A DNA stretch of 64,000 bases from Mesorhizobium sp. (lineage in GTDB: Bacteria > Pseudomonadota > Alphaproteobacteria > Rhizobiales > Rhizobiaceae), in contig NZ_JAFKID010000005.1 of the NCBI RefSeq assembly GCF_017306545.1, positions 38,220-102,219 of the forward strand, written 5' to 3'. Shown piece after piece: positions 18,053 to 27,934 of this stretch. A program made the translations under genes and the position numbers. Numbering within the stretch: position 1 is the first letter of the stretch; each line of letters starts with the position of its first letter. The notes under the pieces were generated by a model, which saw nothing but the letters and a program-made list of their open reading frames with translations, was not told the DNA's origin and ran no database searches.

Positions 18053-18607
18053 TCATGCCGCCTCGATGAAGCGGATGATCGTCTCGCCGTAGCCGCGTTC
18101 GTCGATGACGGAAAAGCCGGCACCCGGCTCGAATGGCGCCGTTGCGGCCTCCTCGACCACGCAGAGCGCGCCGCCGGTCAGCCAGCCGCCGTCGGCGGCC
18201 GAGCGCAACGCGCGCTCGCCCAGCCCCTTGCCATAGGGCGGATCGGCAAAGACCAGCCCGAACGGAGCCATGGTGCCTGCTTCACCGAGCGCCGTGGCGT
18301 CGCGGCGGAAGATTTTGGTGCGGCCGGTGAGCCCGAAAGATTCGACGTTTTCGCGGATCAACCCGCGGCCCCCGGCCGATTCCTCGATGAAGACGGCAAA
18401 GGCGGCTCCGCGCGACAATGCTTCAAGCCCCAGGGCGCCGGTGCCGGCGAACAGGTCGAGCACCCGCGCACTCTCAAGCCGGTCAGCGAAGCGGTGCGCC
18501 AGCACGTTGAAGACGGCTTCGCGCGTGCGGTCCGTCGTCGGCCGGATGGATTGATCGCGCGGCGTGGCGAGCGGCCGTCCGCGCAACGCGCCTCCGACGA
18601 TGCGCAT
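18053..18607 (-). CDS. rsmD: 16S rRNA (guanine(966)-N(2))-methyltransferase RsmD
   Basis: 184 residues, the normal RsmD length. It starts with the diagnostic MRIVGGALRGRPLATP and RPTTDRTREAVFN, has the SAM-binding DLFAGTGALGLEALSRG (51-67) and the catalytic FADPPYGKG with DPPY at 122-125. It methylates G966 of 16S rRNA in the 30S subunit, using S-adenosylmethionine. Its ATG overlaps the stop of the pseudouridine synthase gene by one base (TGATG), a common rRNA-modification pairing in rhizobia. Confidence 0.95.
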   Translation of the reverse strand: MRIVGGALRGRPLATPRDQSIRPTTDRTREAVFNVLAHRFADRLESARVLDLFAGTGALGLEALSRGAAFAVFIEESAGGRGLIRENVESFGLTGRTKIFRRDATALGEAGTMAPFGLVFADPPYGKGLGERALRSAADGGWLTGGALCVVEEAATAPFEPGAGFSVIDERGYGETIIRFIEAA

Positions 18608-20640
18608 CAGCGCTTCTTCGGTCCACCCGGCTTCGGCCGCGGCCGGTCGCCGCCCGATCCGGATCGCGGCGGCCGGGCGTTACGCGGCTTGCCGCTATCT
18701 TCGCCTTCCGCTTTTTTGCTCTGCGGCCGCGCGCCCGGTGCCATCCAGACATTGGCGCGGCGTTGACCGGGAGGCTCCAGCGGCCGCTCGTCGCGTTCGA
18801 ACTTCTTGCCGCCGCGCGCCGGCCTACGGGCAGGGCTACGGTCGGGCCCCCGGTCTGGTTTGTCGGAAAAATCCCGGCCCGGCCTGCCGCCGAAGTCGGA
18901 TTTCGACCCGAAGCCGCTCCGTTCCGGCCGGGTCGACAGCTTGCCCAGCGCTTCGTCGCGGCTGTTCTCGCGGCGCTTGCGCGCCTTGATCAGCCCGCCC
19001 TCGCCGATCGGCTGGCGATTGCCGTCACGCAACGGCCGCTGCCGCTCCGGCTGTTCGGGCCGCGGCTCGGTGCGGCGCATCGGCCTGTTGGAGAACGGCT
19101 TCAGCACGTCGGCCTCGAAGTTCGCGCCGGATTCCTCCACCAGCCGCTCGCCGAGTTGTTCGCGCAACGTGCGGCCCTTGATCTCCAGAACATGGCCTTC
19201 CGGCAGTTCGCCGAGTTGGAACGGCCCGTACGACACGCGGATCAACCGTGTCACCTCAAGACCGAGCGCGCCAAGAATGTTCTTCACCTCGCGGTTCTTG
19301 CCTTCGCGCAGGCCGATGGTGAGCCAGGCGTTGGTGCCCTGCGTGCGCTCCAGCGAGGCCTCGACCGCGCCGTAGAAGACGCCGTCGACGGCGATGCCGT
19401 CCTTGAGGCCGGCCAACGCGCTTTCTTCCACCGTGCCGTGGACGCGCACGCGGTAGCGGCGCAGCCAGCCGGTAGCGGGCAGTTCCAGCACGCGCGACAG
19501 GCCCCCGTCGTTGGTCAGAAGCAGCAGCCCTTCGGTGTTGATGTCGAGACGCCCCACCGTCATCAGCCGCGGCAGTTCGGCCGGCAACACGTCGAACACG
19601 GTCTTGCGCCCTTCCGGGTCGCGGTTGGTGGTCACGACGCCGGCAGGCTTGTGGAACAGGAACAGGCGCGTGCGCTCGACCGGCGGGATCTCGGTGCCGT
19701 CGAGATGGATGACATCGCTGGCCGCGACGTTGAAGGCCGGCGTTTCCACCACCTTGCCGTTCACCTTCACGCGGCCGGCGGCGATCAGTTCCTCGGCGTC
19801 GCGGCGCGAGGCGATGCCGGCGCGCGCCAGCCGCTTGGCGATCCGCTCGCCGCTTTCGGCGGCCGCTTCTTCCGAACGCGGACGCGGCTTGAAGCCGCCC
19901 GGCTTGCGATCTGCAAAATCGCGCCGGGGCTTTTCGGACCGGTCGCCGCGCTCCCCGCCCGCCGGCTTGTCGTAAGGTTTGCGCGGCGGCCTCGGGCCAT
20001 CGGAGTACGAACGCTGCGGGCGCTCGGAGCGAGCCGCATCGGCGTCGCCGCGGGCAGCCTGACGCTCGAACCGCCCCGGACGATCGCCTTGCGTTTTCTC
20101 GAAAGGCTTACGCTCGCCGCGAAAGCCGCCGCCCGTCTGCCCGCCTTCAGGCCGATCGCCGCGCGGCCTGAACGGCTTGCGCGCCTCGTCGCGCTTCTCA
20201 TAGGGCCTGCGCGCCTCGTCACGCTTCTCATAGGGCTTGCCGCCCTCACGCGCCCGATAGGGCTTGTCGCCAGCCTCGGGTCTCCGGTCGTTGCCTTCGC
20301 GCTTCTGATACGGTTTGCGAGAAGGCCGTGCGTCCGACCCGCCGTCCGCCGCACCGCTCTTGCGGAACGAGCGATCGCCGCCAAACGTGCGCTGCGGCCG
20401 GTCGCCGGCTTCGCCGCCGCGGTCTTCGCGCGGCTTGTAAGGCTTGCGGTCGCGCTTGAAATCGCCATCGGCCCCGCCGGCAGCCGCGCGCGGCTTGCCG
20501 AACGGCTTCTTGCCGCCACCGAAGGGCGGCTTGCCGCCCTTGCCCGCGCCGGAGGGGCGAGGACCGGAAAAGCCGGCATTCGAGGAGCGTTGCCCGCCCG
20601 GCTTGCGCCCGCGCGGCGGTTTGTTGTCTTTATCGTCCAT
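18607..20640 (-). CDS. RluB-type 23S rRNA pseudouridine synthase with long disordered N- and C-terminal tails
   Basis: 677 residues, more than twice the usual ~250-300. Residues 1-~262 are a low-complexity tail rich in Lys, Arg, Gly, Pro and Tyr (KPYEKRDEARRPYEKRDEAR). An S4 RNA-binding domain follows (about 265-312), then the catalytic core with GRLDINTEGLLLLTND (catalytic Asp366). Residues ~505-677 form a second basic disordered tail (RPERSGFGSKSDFGG). The core isomerises a uridine of 23S rRNA helix 89-93; target not readable from sequence. A 30-bp tandem duplication at 20181-20240 encodes part of the N-terminal repeats. Tails of this type are common in rhizobial homologues and probably bind RNA. 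Confidence 0.9.
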   Translation of the reverse strand: MDDKDNKPPRGRKPGGQRSSNAGFSGPRPSGAGKGGKPPFGGGKKPFGKPRAAAGGADGDFKRDRKPYKPREDRGGEAGDRPQRTFGGDRSFRKSGAADGGSDARPSRKPYQKREGNDRRPEAGDKPYRAREGGKPYEKRDEARRPYEKRDEARKPFRPRGDRPEGGQTGGGFRGERKPFEKTQGDRPGRFERQAARGDADAARSERPQRSYSDGPRPPRKPYDKPAGGERGDRSEKPRRDFADRKPGGFKPRPRSEEAAAESGERIAKRLARAGIASRRDAEELIAAGRVKVNGKVVETPAFNVAASDVIHLDGTEIPPVERTRLFLFHKPAGVVTTNRDPEGRKTVFDVLPAELPRLMTVGRLDINTEGLLLLTNDGGLSRVLELPATGWLRRYRVRVHGTVEESALAGLKDGIAVDGVFYGAVEASLERTQGTNAWLTIGLREGKNREVKNILGALGLEVTRLIRVSYGPFQLGELPEGHVLEIKGRTLREQLGERLVEESGANFEADVLKPFSNRPMRRTEPRPEQPERQRPLRDGNRQPIGEGGLIKARKRRENSRDEALGKLSTRPERSGFGSKSDFGGRPGRDFSDKPDRGPDRSPARRPARGGKKFERDERPLEPPGQRRANVWMAPGARPQSKKAEGEDSGKPRNARPPRSGSGGDRPRPKPGGPKKR
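20181..20240 (-). repeat. 30-bp tandem duplication in the pseudouridine synthase tail
   Basis: Two adjacent 30-bp units (20181-20210 and 20211-20240) differ at only two positions and encode consecutive copies of the decapeptide-like unit RPYEKRDEAR/KPYEKRDEAR. The in-frame unit length keeps the reading frame. Flanking sequence carries more degenerate copies, so the tail has grown by slippage-type duplication. Confidence 0.85.
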
Positions 20641-20714
20641 GGTCTTTGCCCGTTTGCGCGGCTAGATAACAGGATCGCCGCCGCGAGGCGAGGCCAATCG
20701 GGACCCGACAACGC

Positions 20715-21161
20715 TTGAAACGACCGAATTTCATGGCCCTGGCGCTGGAACAGGCAACGGCCGCCGCCGCTCGCGGCGAGGTGCCCGTCGGCGCCGTGAT
20801 CGCGCAAGGCGACCAAATCATCGCCGCCGCCGGCAACCGCACCCGCGAACTGGCCGACCCGACCGCGCACGCCGAAATGCTGGCGATCCGCGAAGCCTGC
20901 CAAGCGCTGTCCAGCGAACGGCTCACCGGCTGCGATCTCCATGTAACGCTGGAGCCTTGCGCCATGTGCGCCGGCGCCATTTCCTTCGCCCGGCTGCGGC
21001 GGCTTTATTTCGGCGCCGCCGACGACAAGGGCGGCGCGGTGGTCAGCGGCGGGCGCTTCTTTACCCAGCCGACCTGCCACCATGCGCCGGAAGTCTATGC
21101 GGGGCTGGCCGAAGTGGAATCGGCGGCGCTGCTCAAGGCCTTTTTTCGCGACCGCCGCTGA
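20715..21161 (+). CDS. tadA: tRNA-specific adenosine(34) deaminase TadA
   Basis: 148 residues from a TTG at 20715; an ATG at 20733 (six residues later) is equally possible. The zinc-dependent deaminase site is complete: AHAEMLAIRE (His52, Glu54) and PCAMCAGA (Cys82, Cys85) in TTG-based numbering. It converts adenosine to inosine at the wobble position of tRNA-Arg(ACG), an essential reaction. The gene is divergent from the pseudouridine synthase gene, so two RNA-modification genes share this 74-bp intergenic region. Confidence 0.93.
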   Translation: MKRPNFMALALEQATAAAARGEVPVGAVIAQGDQIIAAAGNRTRELADPTAHAEMLAIREACQALSSERLTGCDLHVTLEPCAMCAGAISFARLRRLYFGAADDKGGAVVSGGRFFTQPTCHHAPEVYAGLAEVESAALLKAFFRDRR

Positions 21162-21179
21162 GCCGGCCGCTGCTATCCC

Positions 21180-21878
21180 TTACCAGGGAAGCCAGTCGAA
21201 CCAGCCGCTCTTGCCGCTCTTGGCGGCCGCTTCCTTCTTCAGCCGGCGTTCCTTCTTGTACTCGTCCTCGCCGATATCGTTCTGCGGCGCGGTGGTGGCC
21301 GCCTCGCGATACACAAGCGGCGGATCGCTGAGATATCGGCGGGTCGTCGGATCGCCCTGCCGGTTTTCGGCCAGCTTGCGGTTGATCTCGGCGGCGCGGG
21401 CGCGCGAACCCCCGGCAGAATCTTCCGGCGACCATGCCGGCGGATGGCTCGAACCCGATTCCTTCATCGCCTTCCTGACGGCGGCGGGATCGGTCTGGAT
21501 GTCCTCGACGATCTGCGACTGGTAGTTCGGGTCGTTCTCATGTGCCGTCGCATCGGCGCGCAGGCGCGCACGGCGCTGCTCCGGCGATTCCGGCCATTCG
21601 CCGCTCGCCGTCTTGGTGATGTCATCCTGCGGCTGCGGCAGCGTTTCCTTCTGGCCGGGCGCCGGCTTCACCAGTTCAGGACGCGGCTTGTAATCGATCG
21701 GATCGCGTTGCGGCGGGCGCAGCGAAAACGCATTGCTGACGTCGCCCAGAAGCTGCTCGCTTGCCGTTTTGTCGGTGCCGTAGGTGGGCGAACTCACACA
21801 GCCGGCCAGTGCCAGCGCCGATACGACAAGCGGCGCGACAAGGGCCGCGCGCGCGCAATGTCCGTGGTTCATGCCCAA
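21180..21878 (-). CDS. Predicted outer-membrane lipoprotein, function unknown
   Basis: 232 residues with a lipoprotein signal peptide: a hydrophobic run ending in the lipobox LALAGC (Cys27). The mature part is hydrophilic, rich in Pro, Gln, Glu and Arg, and looks largely extended (PPQRDPIDYKPRPELVKPAPG), ending in a Lys-rich patch and WFDWLPW. No enzyme motif or known domain is visible. It lies 165 bp downstream of ileS on the same strand; the gap shows no terminator that I can see, so read-through is possible. Confidence 0.75.
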   Translation of the reverse strand: MGMNHGHCARAALVAPLVVSALALAGCVSSPTYGTDKTASEQLLGDVSNAFSLRPPQRDPIDYKPRPELVKPAPGQKETLPQPQDDITKTASGEWPESPEQRRARLRADATAHENDPNYQSQIVEDIQTDPAAVRKAMKESGSSHPPAWSPEDSAGGSRARAAEINRKLAENRQGDPTTRRYLSDPPLVYREAATTAPQNDIGEDEYKKERRLKKEAAAKSGKSGWFDWLPW

Positions 21879-22043
21879 AATCCCACTCTCGATCCCTGCC
21901 GTCCCGACCGTGTCCCGGCTCGCCGCTCATCCGACGGAAATCCGGCGATAGTTTGTCTGCCAAAGTGGCGTATCTATCGCAACCGCCCGGCAAGGGCAAC
22001 GCACGGCCAGTTTGATCCACCGGCCGTGACATTTGTGCACCGG

Positions 22044-25000
22044 CTACAGGCGCCCGAGCGCCTTCAGTTCATGCAGCACGGCGGCATCGCGCGCCGACAC
22101 GTCCGGGAACGCTGCGTCAGTGCCGACGTCGGCCGTGTAGCGCCAGGAGCGCGCGCATTTTTTGAGGCCCTCGTCTTCCGCCTTGCCCACCACCACGGCC
22201 ACGCCCTTGACGTCGTCCAGCCGGAAAGCGCCCGCCGGCGCGCTGTCATAGGAGAAGACAAGACCGCTGGTGATGGCGATTTCGGCCATGTCCACGCCGG
22301 CGACGTCCTTTTCCAGCGCGCCGTCGTCCAGATAGACGGTCGGCACGGCTTCGAGCGACGAGCCGATCACCTTATTGGCCCGCGCAATCTCCAGCGCGCC
22401 GGTAACGACGCGGCGCATCTGCCTGACTTTGCGCCATTTTTCTGCCAGCGCCTCGTTGCGCCAGGCGCCCGGCACCTCAGGCATCTGCTCCAGATGCAGC
22501 GACTGCGCCTGCGGATTGCGGTCGAGCCAGGCCTCTTCGGTGGTGAAGGGCAGCATCGGCGCCAGCCATTTCACCAGGCAGTCGAACAGGTGGCGCACGA
22601 CCTGCAAGGCGGCCTTGCGCTTCACGCTCGACGGGCCTTCGCAGTAGAGCGCATCCTTGCGGATGTCGAAGTAGAAGGCCGACAGTTCGACCACCATGAA
22701 GTCGAGCAGCGCGCGCGTGATGCGCTTGAACTCGAAGGCGTCGTAGCCGGCGCGCACCGCCTCGTCCAGTTCCGACAGCCGGTGCAGCATCAGCCGCTCG
22801 AGCTCCGGCATTTCGGCCAGCGGCACGTCCTCGCCCTCGTCATGCGCCAGTGTGCCGAGCATCCAGCGGATGGTGTTGCGCAGCTTGCGGTAGGCGTCGA
22901 TGTTGGTTTGCAGGATCGTCTTGCCGAGCCGCTGGTCCTCCCAATAGTCGGTGGTGACGACCCACAGCCGCAGGATATCGGCGCCGGACTGCTTGATGAC
23001 GTCCTGCGGCACGACCGTGTTGCCGAGCGATTTCGACATCTTGCGGCCTTCCTCGTCCATGGTGAAACCATGGGTGACGACCGCCTCGTAAGGCGCCCGG
23101 CCGCGCGTGCCGCAGCTTTCCAGCAGCGAGGAATGGAACCAGCCGCGATGCTGGTCCGAGCCCTCGAGATAGACGTCCGCCGGCCATTTCAGGTCCGGAC
23201 GGTCCTCCAGCGTGAACGTGTGCGAAGACCCGGAATCGAACCACACGTCGAGGATATCCTTGACCATGATCCAGTTCTCGTTGGCGCGGGAACCGAGGAA
23301 ACGCGCGCGCGCGCCTTCCGCGAACCAGGCGTCGGCGCCTTCCTTCTCGAAAGCCTCGACGATGCGGGCGTTGACGGCTTCGTCCTTCAGGACATTGCCG
23401 TCGGCGTCGGCGAACACCGCGATCGGCACGCCCCAGGCGCGCTGACGCGAAAGCACCCAGTCCGGCCGCTCCTCGATCATGGCGCGCAGCCGCGTCTGGC
23501 CCGCCGCCGGCACGAAGCGCGTCGCGTCGATGGCCTTCAGCGCACGCGACCGCAGGGTATCCTCCCCCCCTGAGGGGGAGGTGCCGCCGAAGGCGGCGGA
23601 GGGGGTCGCCGCGGCCGTGCTCGACGCCTTATTGGCGGTGCCTTCTGAGAGTACCCCCTCTGGCCTGCCGGCCATCTCCCCCTCAAGGGGGGAGAGTCCA
23701 TAGCCGCCGAGTTCCTTGTCCATATAGACGAACCACTGCGGCGTGTTGCGAAAGATGATCGGCTTCTTCGAACGCCACGAATGCGGGTAGCTATGCTTCA
23801 GCCGGCCGCGCGCGAACAGCGCGTTGCGCGCGATCAGTTCCTCGATGACGGCCTTGTTGGCGTCGCCCTTCTTGCCGTTGTCATCGATGACGCGCGCCGG
23901 TCCGCCTTCGCGGTCCGGGCCAAAGCCCGGCGCATCCTTGGTATAATAGCCGCCGTCGTCCACTGTGAACGGGATCGCCGGGTCGATGCCCCGGCCTTGC
24001 AAGTCGCGCGCCGCATCCATCCACGCCTCGAAGTCCTCGCGGCCATGGCCGGGCGCGGTATGCACGAAGCCGGTACCGGCGTCGTCCGTGACGTGATCGC
24101 CGGGCAGCATCGGAACGACGAATTCATAACCACCGCCAAGGCCCTTGAAAGGATGGGCAAGTACGAGGCTTCCAAGCTCTTCCGACGAAACGCCGCGAAG
24201 CCGATTGAAGGCGACCTTGGCCCTTTCGGCGGAAGGCCCGGCGAGCGCGTCGGCGAAGATCAACTTCTCTCCCGGCTGCGGCCCGAATGGGTTCTCGGCG
24301 GCCGTGACCTCATAAAGGCCATAGTCGATACGCGGGGAATAGTTCACCGCACGGTTGCCGGGGATGGTCCACGGCGTGGTCGTCCAGATGACAACTTGAG
24401 CGTCGTATAATTGGCCTCGAAGTTCGTTCTTTCGGGCCACGCTTTCCGGATCATCTGGGTTGAAGCCAAGATAATATTCGGCCACCGGGAACTTCACCCA
24501 GATCGTGTCTGACTCATAGTCATGGTACTCGATCTCGGCCTCGGCCAGCGCGGTGCGTTCCACGACACTCCACATCACCGGCTTGGAGCCGCGATAGAGC
24601 TGGCCGCTCATGGCGAATTTCAAAAGCTCGCCGGCGATGCGCGCCTCGGCGTGGTAGCTCATCGTCAGGTACGGGTTTTTGAAATCGCCGACGACGCCGA
24701 GTCGCTGGAACTCGTCGCCCTGCACCTTGATCCAGTGCTCGGCATAGGCGCGGCATTCGCGACGGAACTCGATCATCGCCGCCGGATCGGTGAGGTCGGG
24801 CTTCGCCTTGCCCTTGGAGCGGTAGTTCTCCTCCTCGATCTTCCACTCGATCGGCAGGCCGTGGCAATCCCAGCCCGGCACGTAATTGGCATCGTGGCCG
24901 CGCATCTGGAAGGAGCGGCTGATGACGTCCTTGAGGATCTTGTTCAGCGCGTGGCCGATATGGATGTTGCCGTTGGCGTAGGGCGGGCCGTCATGCAGCA

Positions 25001-25172
25001 CGTATTTCGGTCGGCCGGCGGAGGTGTCGCGCAGGCGCCTGTAGAGGTCCATGTCCTGCCAGCGCTTGACCAGCAGCGGCTCCTTCTCCGGCAGGCCAGC
25101 GCGCATCGGGAAATCCGTCTGCGGCAGGTAAAGCGTTTTGGAATAGTCGATCGTCTCGGCGTGTTCGGTCAT
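22044..25172 (-). CDS. ileS: Isoleucine--tRNA ligase, with an in-frame repeat insertion
   Basis: 1042 residues, longer than typical (~940-970). Class I motifs are present: HIGH at 71-74 in [13 protein letters not shown] and KMSKS near 710. The CP1 editing domain lies between about 200 and 400. About 46 residues (~492-537, starting [11 protein letters not shown] and ending TSPSGGED) have the sequence of a translated rhizobial palindromic repeat and separate MDKEL from [11 protein letters not shown], which are neighbours in other IleRS. The C-terminus lacks most of the CxxC zinc ligands of the E. coli enzyme ([13 protein letters not shown], then SARDAAVL), as is usual in alphaproteobacteria. 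It charges tRNA-Ile and edits valine. Confidence 0.97.
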   Translation of the reverse strand: MTEHAETIDYSKTLYLPQTDFPMRAGLPEKEPLLVKRWQDMDLYRRLRDTSAGRPKYVLHDGPPYANGNIHIGHALNKILKDVISRSFQMRGHDANYVPGWDCHGLPIEWKIEEENYRSKGKAKPDLTDPAAMIEFRRECRAYAEHWIKVQGDEFQRLGVVGDFKNPYLTMSYHAEARIAGELLKFAMSGQLYRGSKPVMWSVVERTALAEAEIEYHDYESDTIWVKFPVAEYYLGFNPDDPESVARKNELRGQLYDAQVVIWTTTPWTIPGNRAVNYSPRIDYGLYEVTAAENPFGPQPGEKLIFADALAGPSAERAKVAFNRLRGVSSEELGSLVLAHPFKGLGGGYEFVVPMLPGDHVTDDAGTGFVHTAPGHGREDFEAWMDAARDLQGRGIDPAIPFTVDDGGYYTKDAPGFGPDREGGPARVIDDNGKKGDANKAVIEELIARNALFARGRLKHSYPHSWRSKKPIIFRNTPQWFVYMDKELGGYGLSPLEGEMAGRPEGVLSEGTANKASSTAAATPSAAFGGTSPSGGEDTLRSRALKAIDATRFVPAAGQTRLRAMIEERPDWVLSRQRAWGVPIAVFADADGNVLKDEAVNARIVEAFEKEGADAWFAEGARARFLGSRANENWIMVKDILDVWFDSGSSHTFTLEDRPDLKWPADVYLEGSDQHRGWFHSSLLESCGTRGRAPYEAVVTHGFTMDEEGRKMSKSLGNTVVPQDVIKQSGADILRLWVVTTDYWEDQRLGKTILQTNIDAYRKLRNTIRWMLGTLAHDEGEDVPLAEMPELERLMLHRLSELDEAVRAGYDAFEFKRITRALLDFMVVELSAFYFDIRKDALYCEGPSSVKRKAALQVVRHLFDCLVKWLAPMLPFTTEEAWLDRNPQAQSLHLEQMPEVPGAWRNEALAEKWRKVRQMRRVVTGALEIARANKVIGSSLEAVPTVYLDDGALEKDVAGVDMAEIAITSGLVFSYDSAPAGAFRLDDVKGVAVVVGKAEDEGLKKCARSWRYTADVGTDAAFPDVSARDAAVLHELKALGRL
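23561..23697. repeat. Palindromic rhizobial-type repeat inserted in ileS
   Basis: About 137 bp made of nested hairpins: CTCCCCCCTGAGGGGGAG-like (23562-23580), GCCGCC-GAA-GGCGGC (23583-23597), a central spacer, GGCC-TG-CCGGCC-like (23662-23672) and CTCCCCCTCAAGGGGGGAG (23676-23694). The two ends are inverted copies of each other. The composition and order match the short mosaic palindromes found in many intergenic regions of Mesorhizobium-like genomes (recalled, not searched). Here the element has no stop codon in the ileS frame and is translated. Confidence 0.85.
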
Positions 25173-25391
25173 CGGTCTGCCATATGCGTTGCCGGCGCAA
25201 GCGCCCGGCGTTGAACTATCATGTTATGGAAAAAGCGCGAGGCCTTTCGGCGCGCGGAAAATCCCGGCGGCTCCGGCGGCGTCTCAGGCCGCCCGGAACA
25301 CCGGGCCGGTAATTCGTATCGCGATGGCATTGCGAAATGGCATCATGCGCCGGCTTCTAGCGGAAAGACGGCCGCGAATAAAGCGCCTCGA

Positions 25392-26201
25392 TCATGGTAT
25401 CGTGAAATCGAAACGATAGGAGGTCGACACGCCGATCATGAACTGGTCGGGCGAGCCGCGTTCCTTCACGAGACTGGAAGCGGCGGCCGGACCCGTCAGC
25501 CGCGAATATTCGCCGAACAGGCTCGCCGTCATCGGCTCGGTGACTTTCCAGGTGATGGCGCCGCCGACGCCGGCCGATTTCAGTCCGCTGCCCGGATGGT
25601 ATTCGCTCAGGCCGGAAGCGGCCGATTCCGCCGCGTCGACGCCGTAATAGGCGTCGAAATACTTGGCCGTGGCCAGCGACAGCCGGGGACCGCCCGAAAT
25701 GCGGATATCCGGCGTCACGTCGTAGAAGGCGTCGGCAGCGAAATCGGCGACGACGCCGTTGTGCGAGCGAATGCCGTGCCTGACCTCGGCGCGCACGCGC
25801 ATCCAGTCGGTCGGATAGAATTCGAAGAAGCCGCCGGCCTCGCCGCCCCACTTCACCGGCTCCAAACCTTTCAGCGCGGGATCGGAGTTGTCGCGCCCCC
25901 AGAGGAACTTCCCGGTCAGGCCGGCGCGGACATGGCCGTCGTCGATCAGCGCCAGCGAAATGTTGTCGTTGCGCGAGGAAAAGCGCGCCTCGGGTCCGGC
26001 CTTGCCGAGCGAGACGAGCGGCTGGGCGCTGAACAGGTATTTCTTGCCGCCCTCGAAATTCGGCGCCATGAGGCCGGTGACGCCGACCGTGAAATACCAG
26101 TCGCCGGACAGCCAGTTCGATGCCCCCTCGCCCGCTTCGGCCGCCGCCGGCGCCATCAAGAGCAGAGCCGAGGCCGCAGCCACCATCGCACAACGAGTCA
26201 T
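25392..26201 (-). CDS. MipA/OmpV family outer-membrane protein
   Basis: 269 residues with a signal peptide (cleavage near AAEAG). The mature part begins GDWYFTVGVTGLMAPNFEGG and shows alternating hydrophobic strands typical of a 12-strand beta barrel, with conserved HGIRSHNGVVADFAADAFY and a C-terminal aromatic residue pattern (SYRFDFTIP). MipA proteins are outer-membrane barrels, sometimes linked to murein hydrolase scaffolds or antibiotic uptake; the role here is unknown. The gene is divergent from hdeD. Confidence 0.85.
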   Translation of the reverse strand: MTRCAMVAAASALLLMAPAAAEAGEGASNWLSGDWYFTVGVTGLMAPNFEGGKKYLFSAQPLVSLGKAGPEARFSSRNDNISLALIDDGHVRAGLTGKFLWGRDNSDPALKGLEPVKWGGEAGGFFEFYPTDWMRVRAEVRHGIRSHNGVVADFAADAFYDVTPDIRISGGPRLSLATAKYFDAYYGVDAAESAASGLSEYHPGSGLKSAGVGGAITWKVTEPMTASLFGEYSRLTGPAAASSLVKERGSPDQFMIGVSTSYRFDFTIP

Positions 26202-26386
26202 CCTGGCACCTTACGCACAACTTGCCGTTGACGGAAGCCTTGCGCGGAATCCGGTAAAATTTGAATTAAACGGCCCGCCCGGCACGGCCGCTCAGCGCGA
26301 TCGGTTGTGCTTGCCGCTGGACGCCGGATACAACCGGCGCTAGCTTTCCAGCCGTGGTTCAACTTCCTGCGGCGGAGATCGGAACA

Positions 26387-26947
26387 ATGAGCCTGCACAG
26401 CGACTCTCTCAAGACGGCAATCGGCGAAACGCGCGGCAAATGGGGCTGGTTCGTCGCCCTCGGCGTGCTCCTTCTCATTTTCGGCGGCATCGCCTTCGGC
26501 AATCTGTTCATAGCCACCGTGGCTTCGGTCTACATGATCGGCTGGCTGATGCTGTTCGCCGGCGTGATCGAGATCGTCCATGCGTTCGGCGTCAAGACGT
26601 GGGGACGCTTCTTCTACTGGCTCCTGTCCGGCCTGCTCTATGCGGTGGCGGGCTTCTTCGCTTTCTATAACCCGCTGCTTGCTTCGACGGTGTTCACCTT
26701 CCTGCTGGCGGTGGCACTGCTGGCGGCCGGCCTGCTCAGGATCTGGGTCGGCTACCAGCACTGGTCCGAGAAGGGCTCTGGCTGGATCGTCACCGGCGGC
26801 GTCGTCACGGCGCTGGCGGGCCTCGTCATCGCGATGCACTGGCCGGTCAACAGCCTGTGGGTGCTCGGCCTGTTCCTGGCCATCGACCTGGTTTTCCAGG
26901 GCTGGACCTTCATCGCCTTCGGCCTGGCGTTGAAGAAAGCGGCTTAA
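26387..26947 (+). CDS. HdeD family acid-resistance membrane protein
   Basis: 186 residues with six membrane segments. The pattern KWGWFVALGVLLLIFGGIAF, then YMIGWLMLFAGVIEIVHAF and SGLLYAVAGFFAFYNPLLAS is the repeated DUF308/HdeD signature. HdeD-like proteins are stress-inducible inner-membrane proteins; in E. coli one protects against acid at high cell density, but the mechanism is unknown. The ATG at 26387 has GGAGA about eleven bases upstream. The stop overlaps the ribF stop by four bases (convergent). Confidence 0.85.
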   Translation: MSLHSDSLKTAIGETRGKWGWFVALGVLLLIFGGIAFGNLFIATVASVYMIGWLMLFAGVIEIVHAFGVKTWGRFFYWLLSGLLYAVAGFFAFYNPLLASTVFTFLLAVALLAAGLLRIWVGYQHWSEKGSGWIVTGGVVTALAGLVIAMHWPVNSLWVLGLFLAIDLVFQGWTFIAFGLALKKAA

Positions 26948-27927
26948 AAAGCCACGCTGGCATCGAGGTCTGAAAGCGGGCGCACGCCGGAAAGCAGCGC
27001 CCGCGCCTCAACATCGTCGCGCTTTATCTGCGCGACGAGCGCATCCAACCCATCGAACTTTTCTTCGCCCCGCAGCCAGCCGAAGAACGACACCGCACAC
27101 GTCTCGCCATAAAGATCGCCGGAAAAGTCGAACAGGAAAGTTTCCAGCAGCGGCGCCCCGTCGTCATCGACGGTCGGGCGGCGGCCGAAACTCGCCACGC
27201 CGTCGTGCAGCGTGCCGTCCGGACGGCGGAAACGCACCGCATAGATGCCGTGCCTGAGGGCTGTATCGGTCGGCAGCGCCATGTTGGCCGTCGGAAAGCC
27301 CAGCGTGCGGCCGAGTTTCTGGCCGCCCACCACCTCGCTCTCGACGGTGAACCGGTAGCCGAGCAGGCCGGCAGCCTCGGCCACCTCGCCGCCCTCCAGC
27401 AGCGCGCGGATGCGGCTGGACGAAACCACCTCGGTGCCCTCGTCGCGGAAAGCGTCCACCAGCGTCACGCCGAAGCCGTGCCGCTCGCCCGCCTGCATCA
27501 GATAGGCAGGACCGCCCTGGCGGTCTTTGCCGAAATGGAAGTCGAAGCCGGTGACGACATGGCCGACGCCCAGGCACCGTTCAAGGACGTCGGTGATGAA
27601 GGTTTCGGGCGACTGCGCGGCGAAGGCGCGCGTGAACGTCTGCTCCACCATCGCATCGAAGCCGAGCAGCGAAAGCAGCCGCGCCTTCATCGGCGGCGGC
27701 GTCAGCACGAAAAGCGGCAGGTCCGGCCGGAACACTTTTCGCGGGTGCGGCTCGAAAGTCAGCGCCAGCACCGGCACGCCGCGTCGCGCCGCTTCCTCCA
27801 GCGCCCGGCCGAGCACCGCCTGGTGGCCGCGATGAACGCCGTCGAAATTGCCGATCGCCACCACCCCGCCGCGCAGATGCGCCGGCAATGGTGACGAAGC
27901 GGGGATGCGCTCGAACGGTCGTTCCAT
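26944..27927 (-). CDS. ribF: Bifunctional riboflavin kinase / FAD synthetase
   Basis: 327 residues. The N-terminal FAD synthetase (nucleotidyltransferase) domain shows IGNFDGVHRGHQAVL, the HxGH-like site, and later the TGFDFHFGKDR block; the C-terminal riboflavin kinase domain has GRTLGFPTANM and ends with GEEKFDGLDALVAQIKRD. It makes FMN and FAD from riboflavin in the cytosol. It follows the HAD phosphatase gene with an 8-bp gap, a conserved rhizobial order; ileS, its usual neighbour, is separated here by mipA-like and hdeD genes. Confidence 0.95.
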   Translation of the reverse strand: MERPFERIPASSPLPAHLRGGVVAIGNFDGVHRGHQAVLGRALEEAARRGVPVLALTFEPHPRKVFRPDLPLFVLTPPPMKARLLSLLGFDAMVEQTFTRAFAAQSPETFITDVLERCLGVGHVVTGFDFHFGKDRQGGPAYLMQAGERHGFGVTLVDAFRDEGTEVVSSSRIRALLEGGEVAEAAGLLGYRFTVESEVVGGQKLGRTLGFPTANMALPTDTALRHGIYAVRFRRPDGTLHDGVASFGRRPTVDDDGAPLLETFLFDFSGDLYGETCAVSFFGWLRGEEKFDGLDALVAQIKRDDVEARALLSGVRPLSDLDASVAF

Positions 27928-27934
27928 TCCCTGT

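Noticed and set aside
21444..23573. Long plus-strand frame opposite ileS
   Set aside because: Arg/His/Gln-rich shadow of ileS, crossing the ileS stop and the lipoprotein gene; no domain or start signal.
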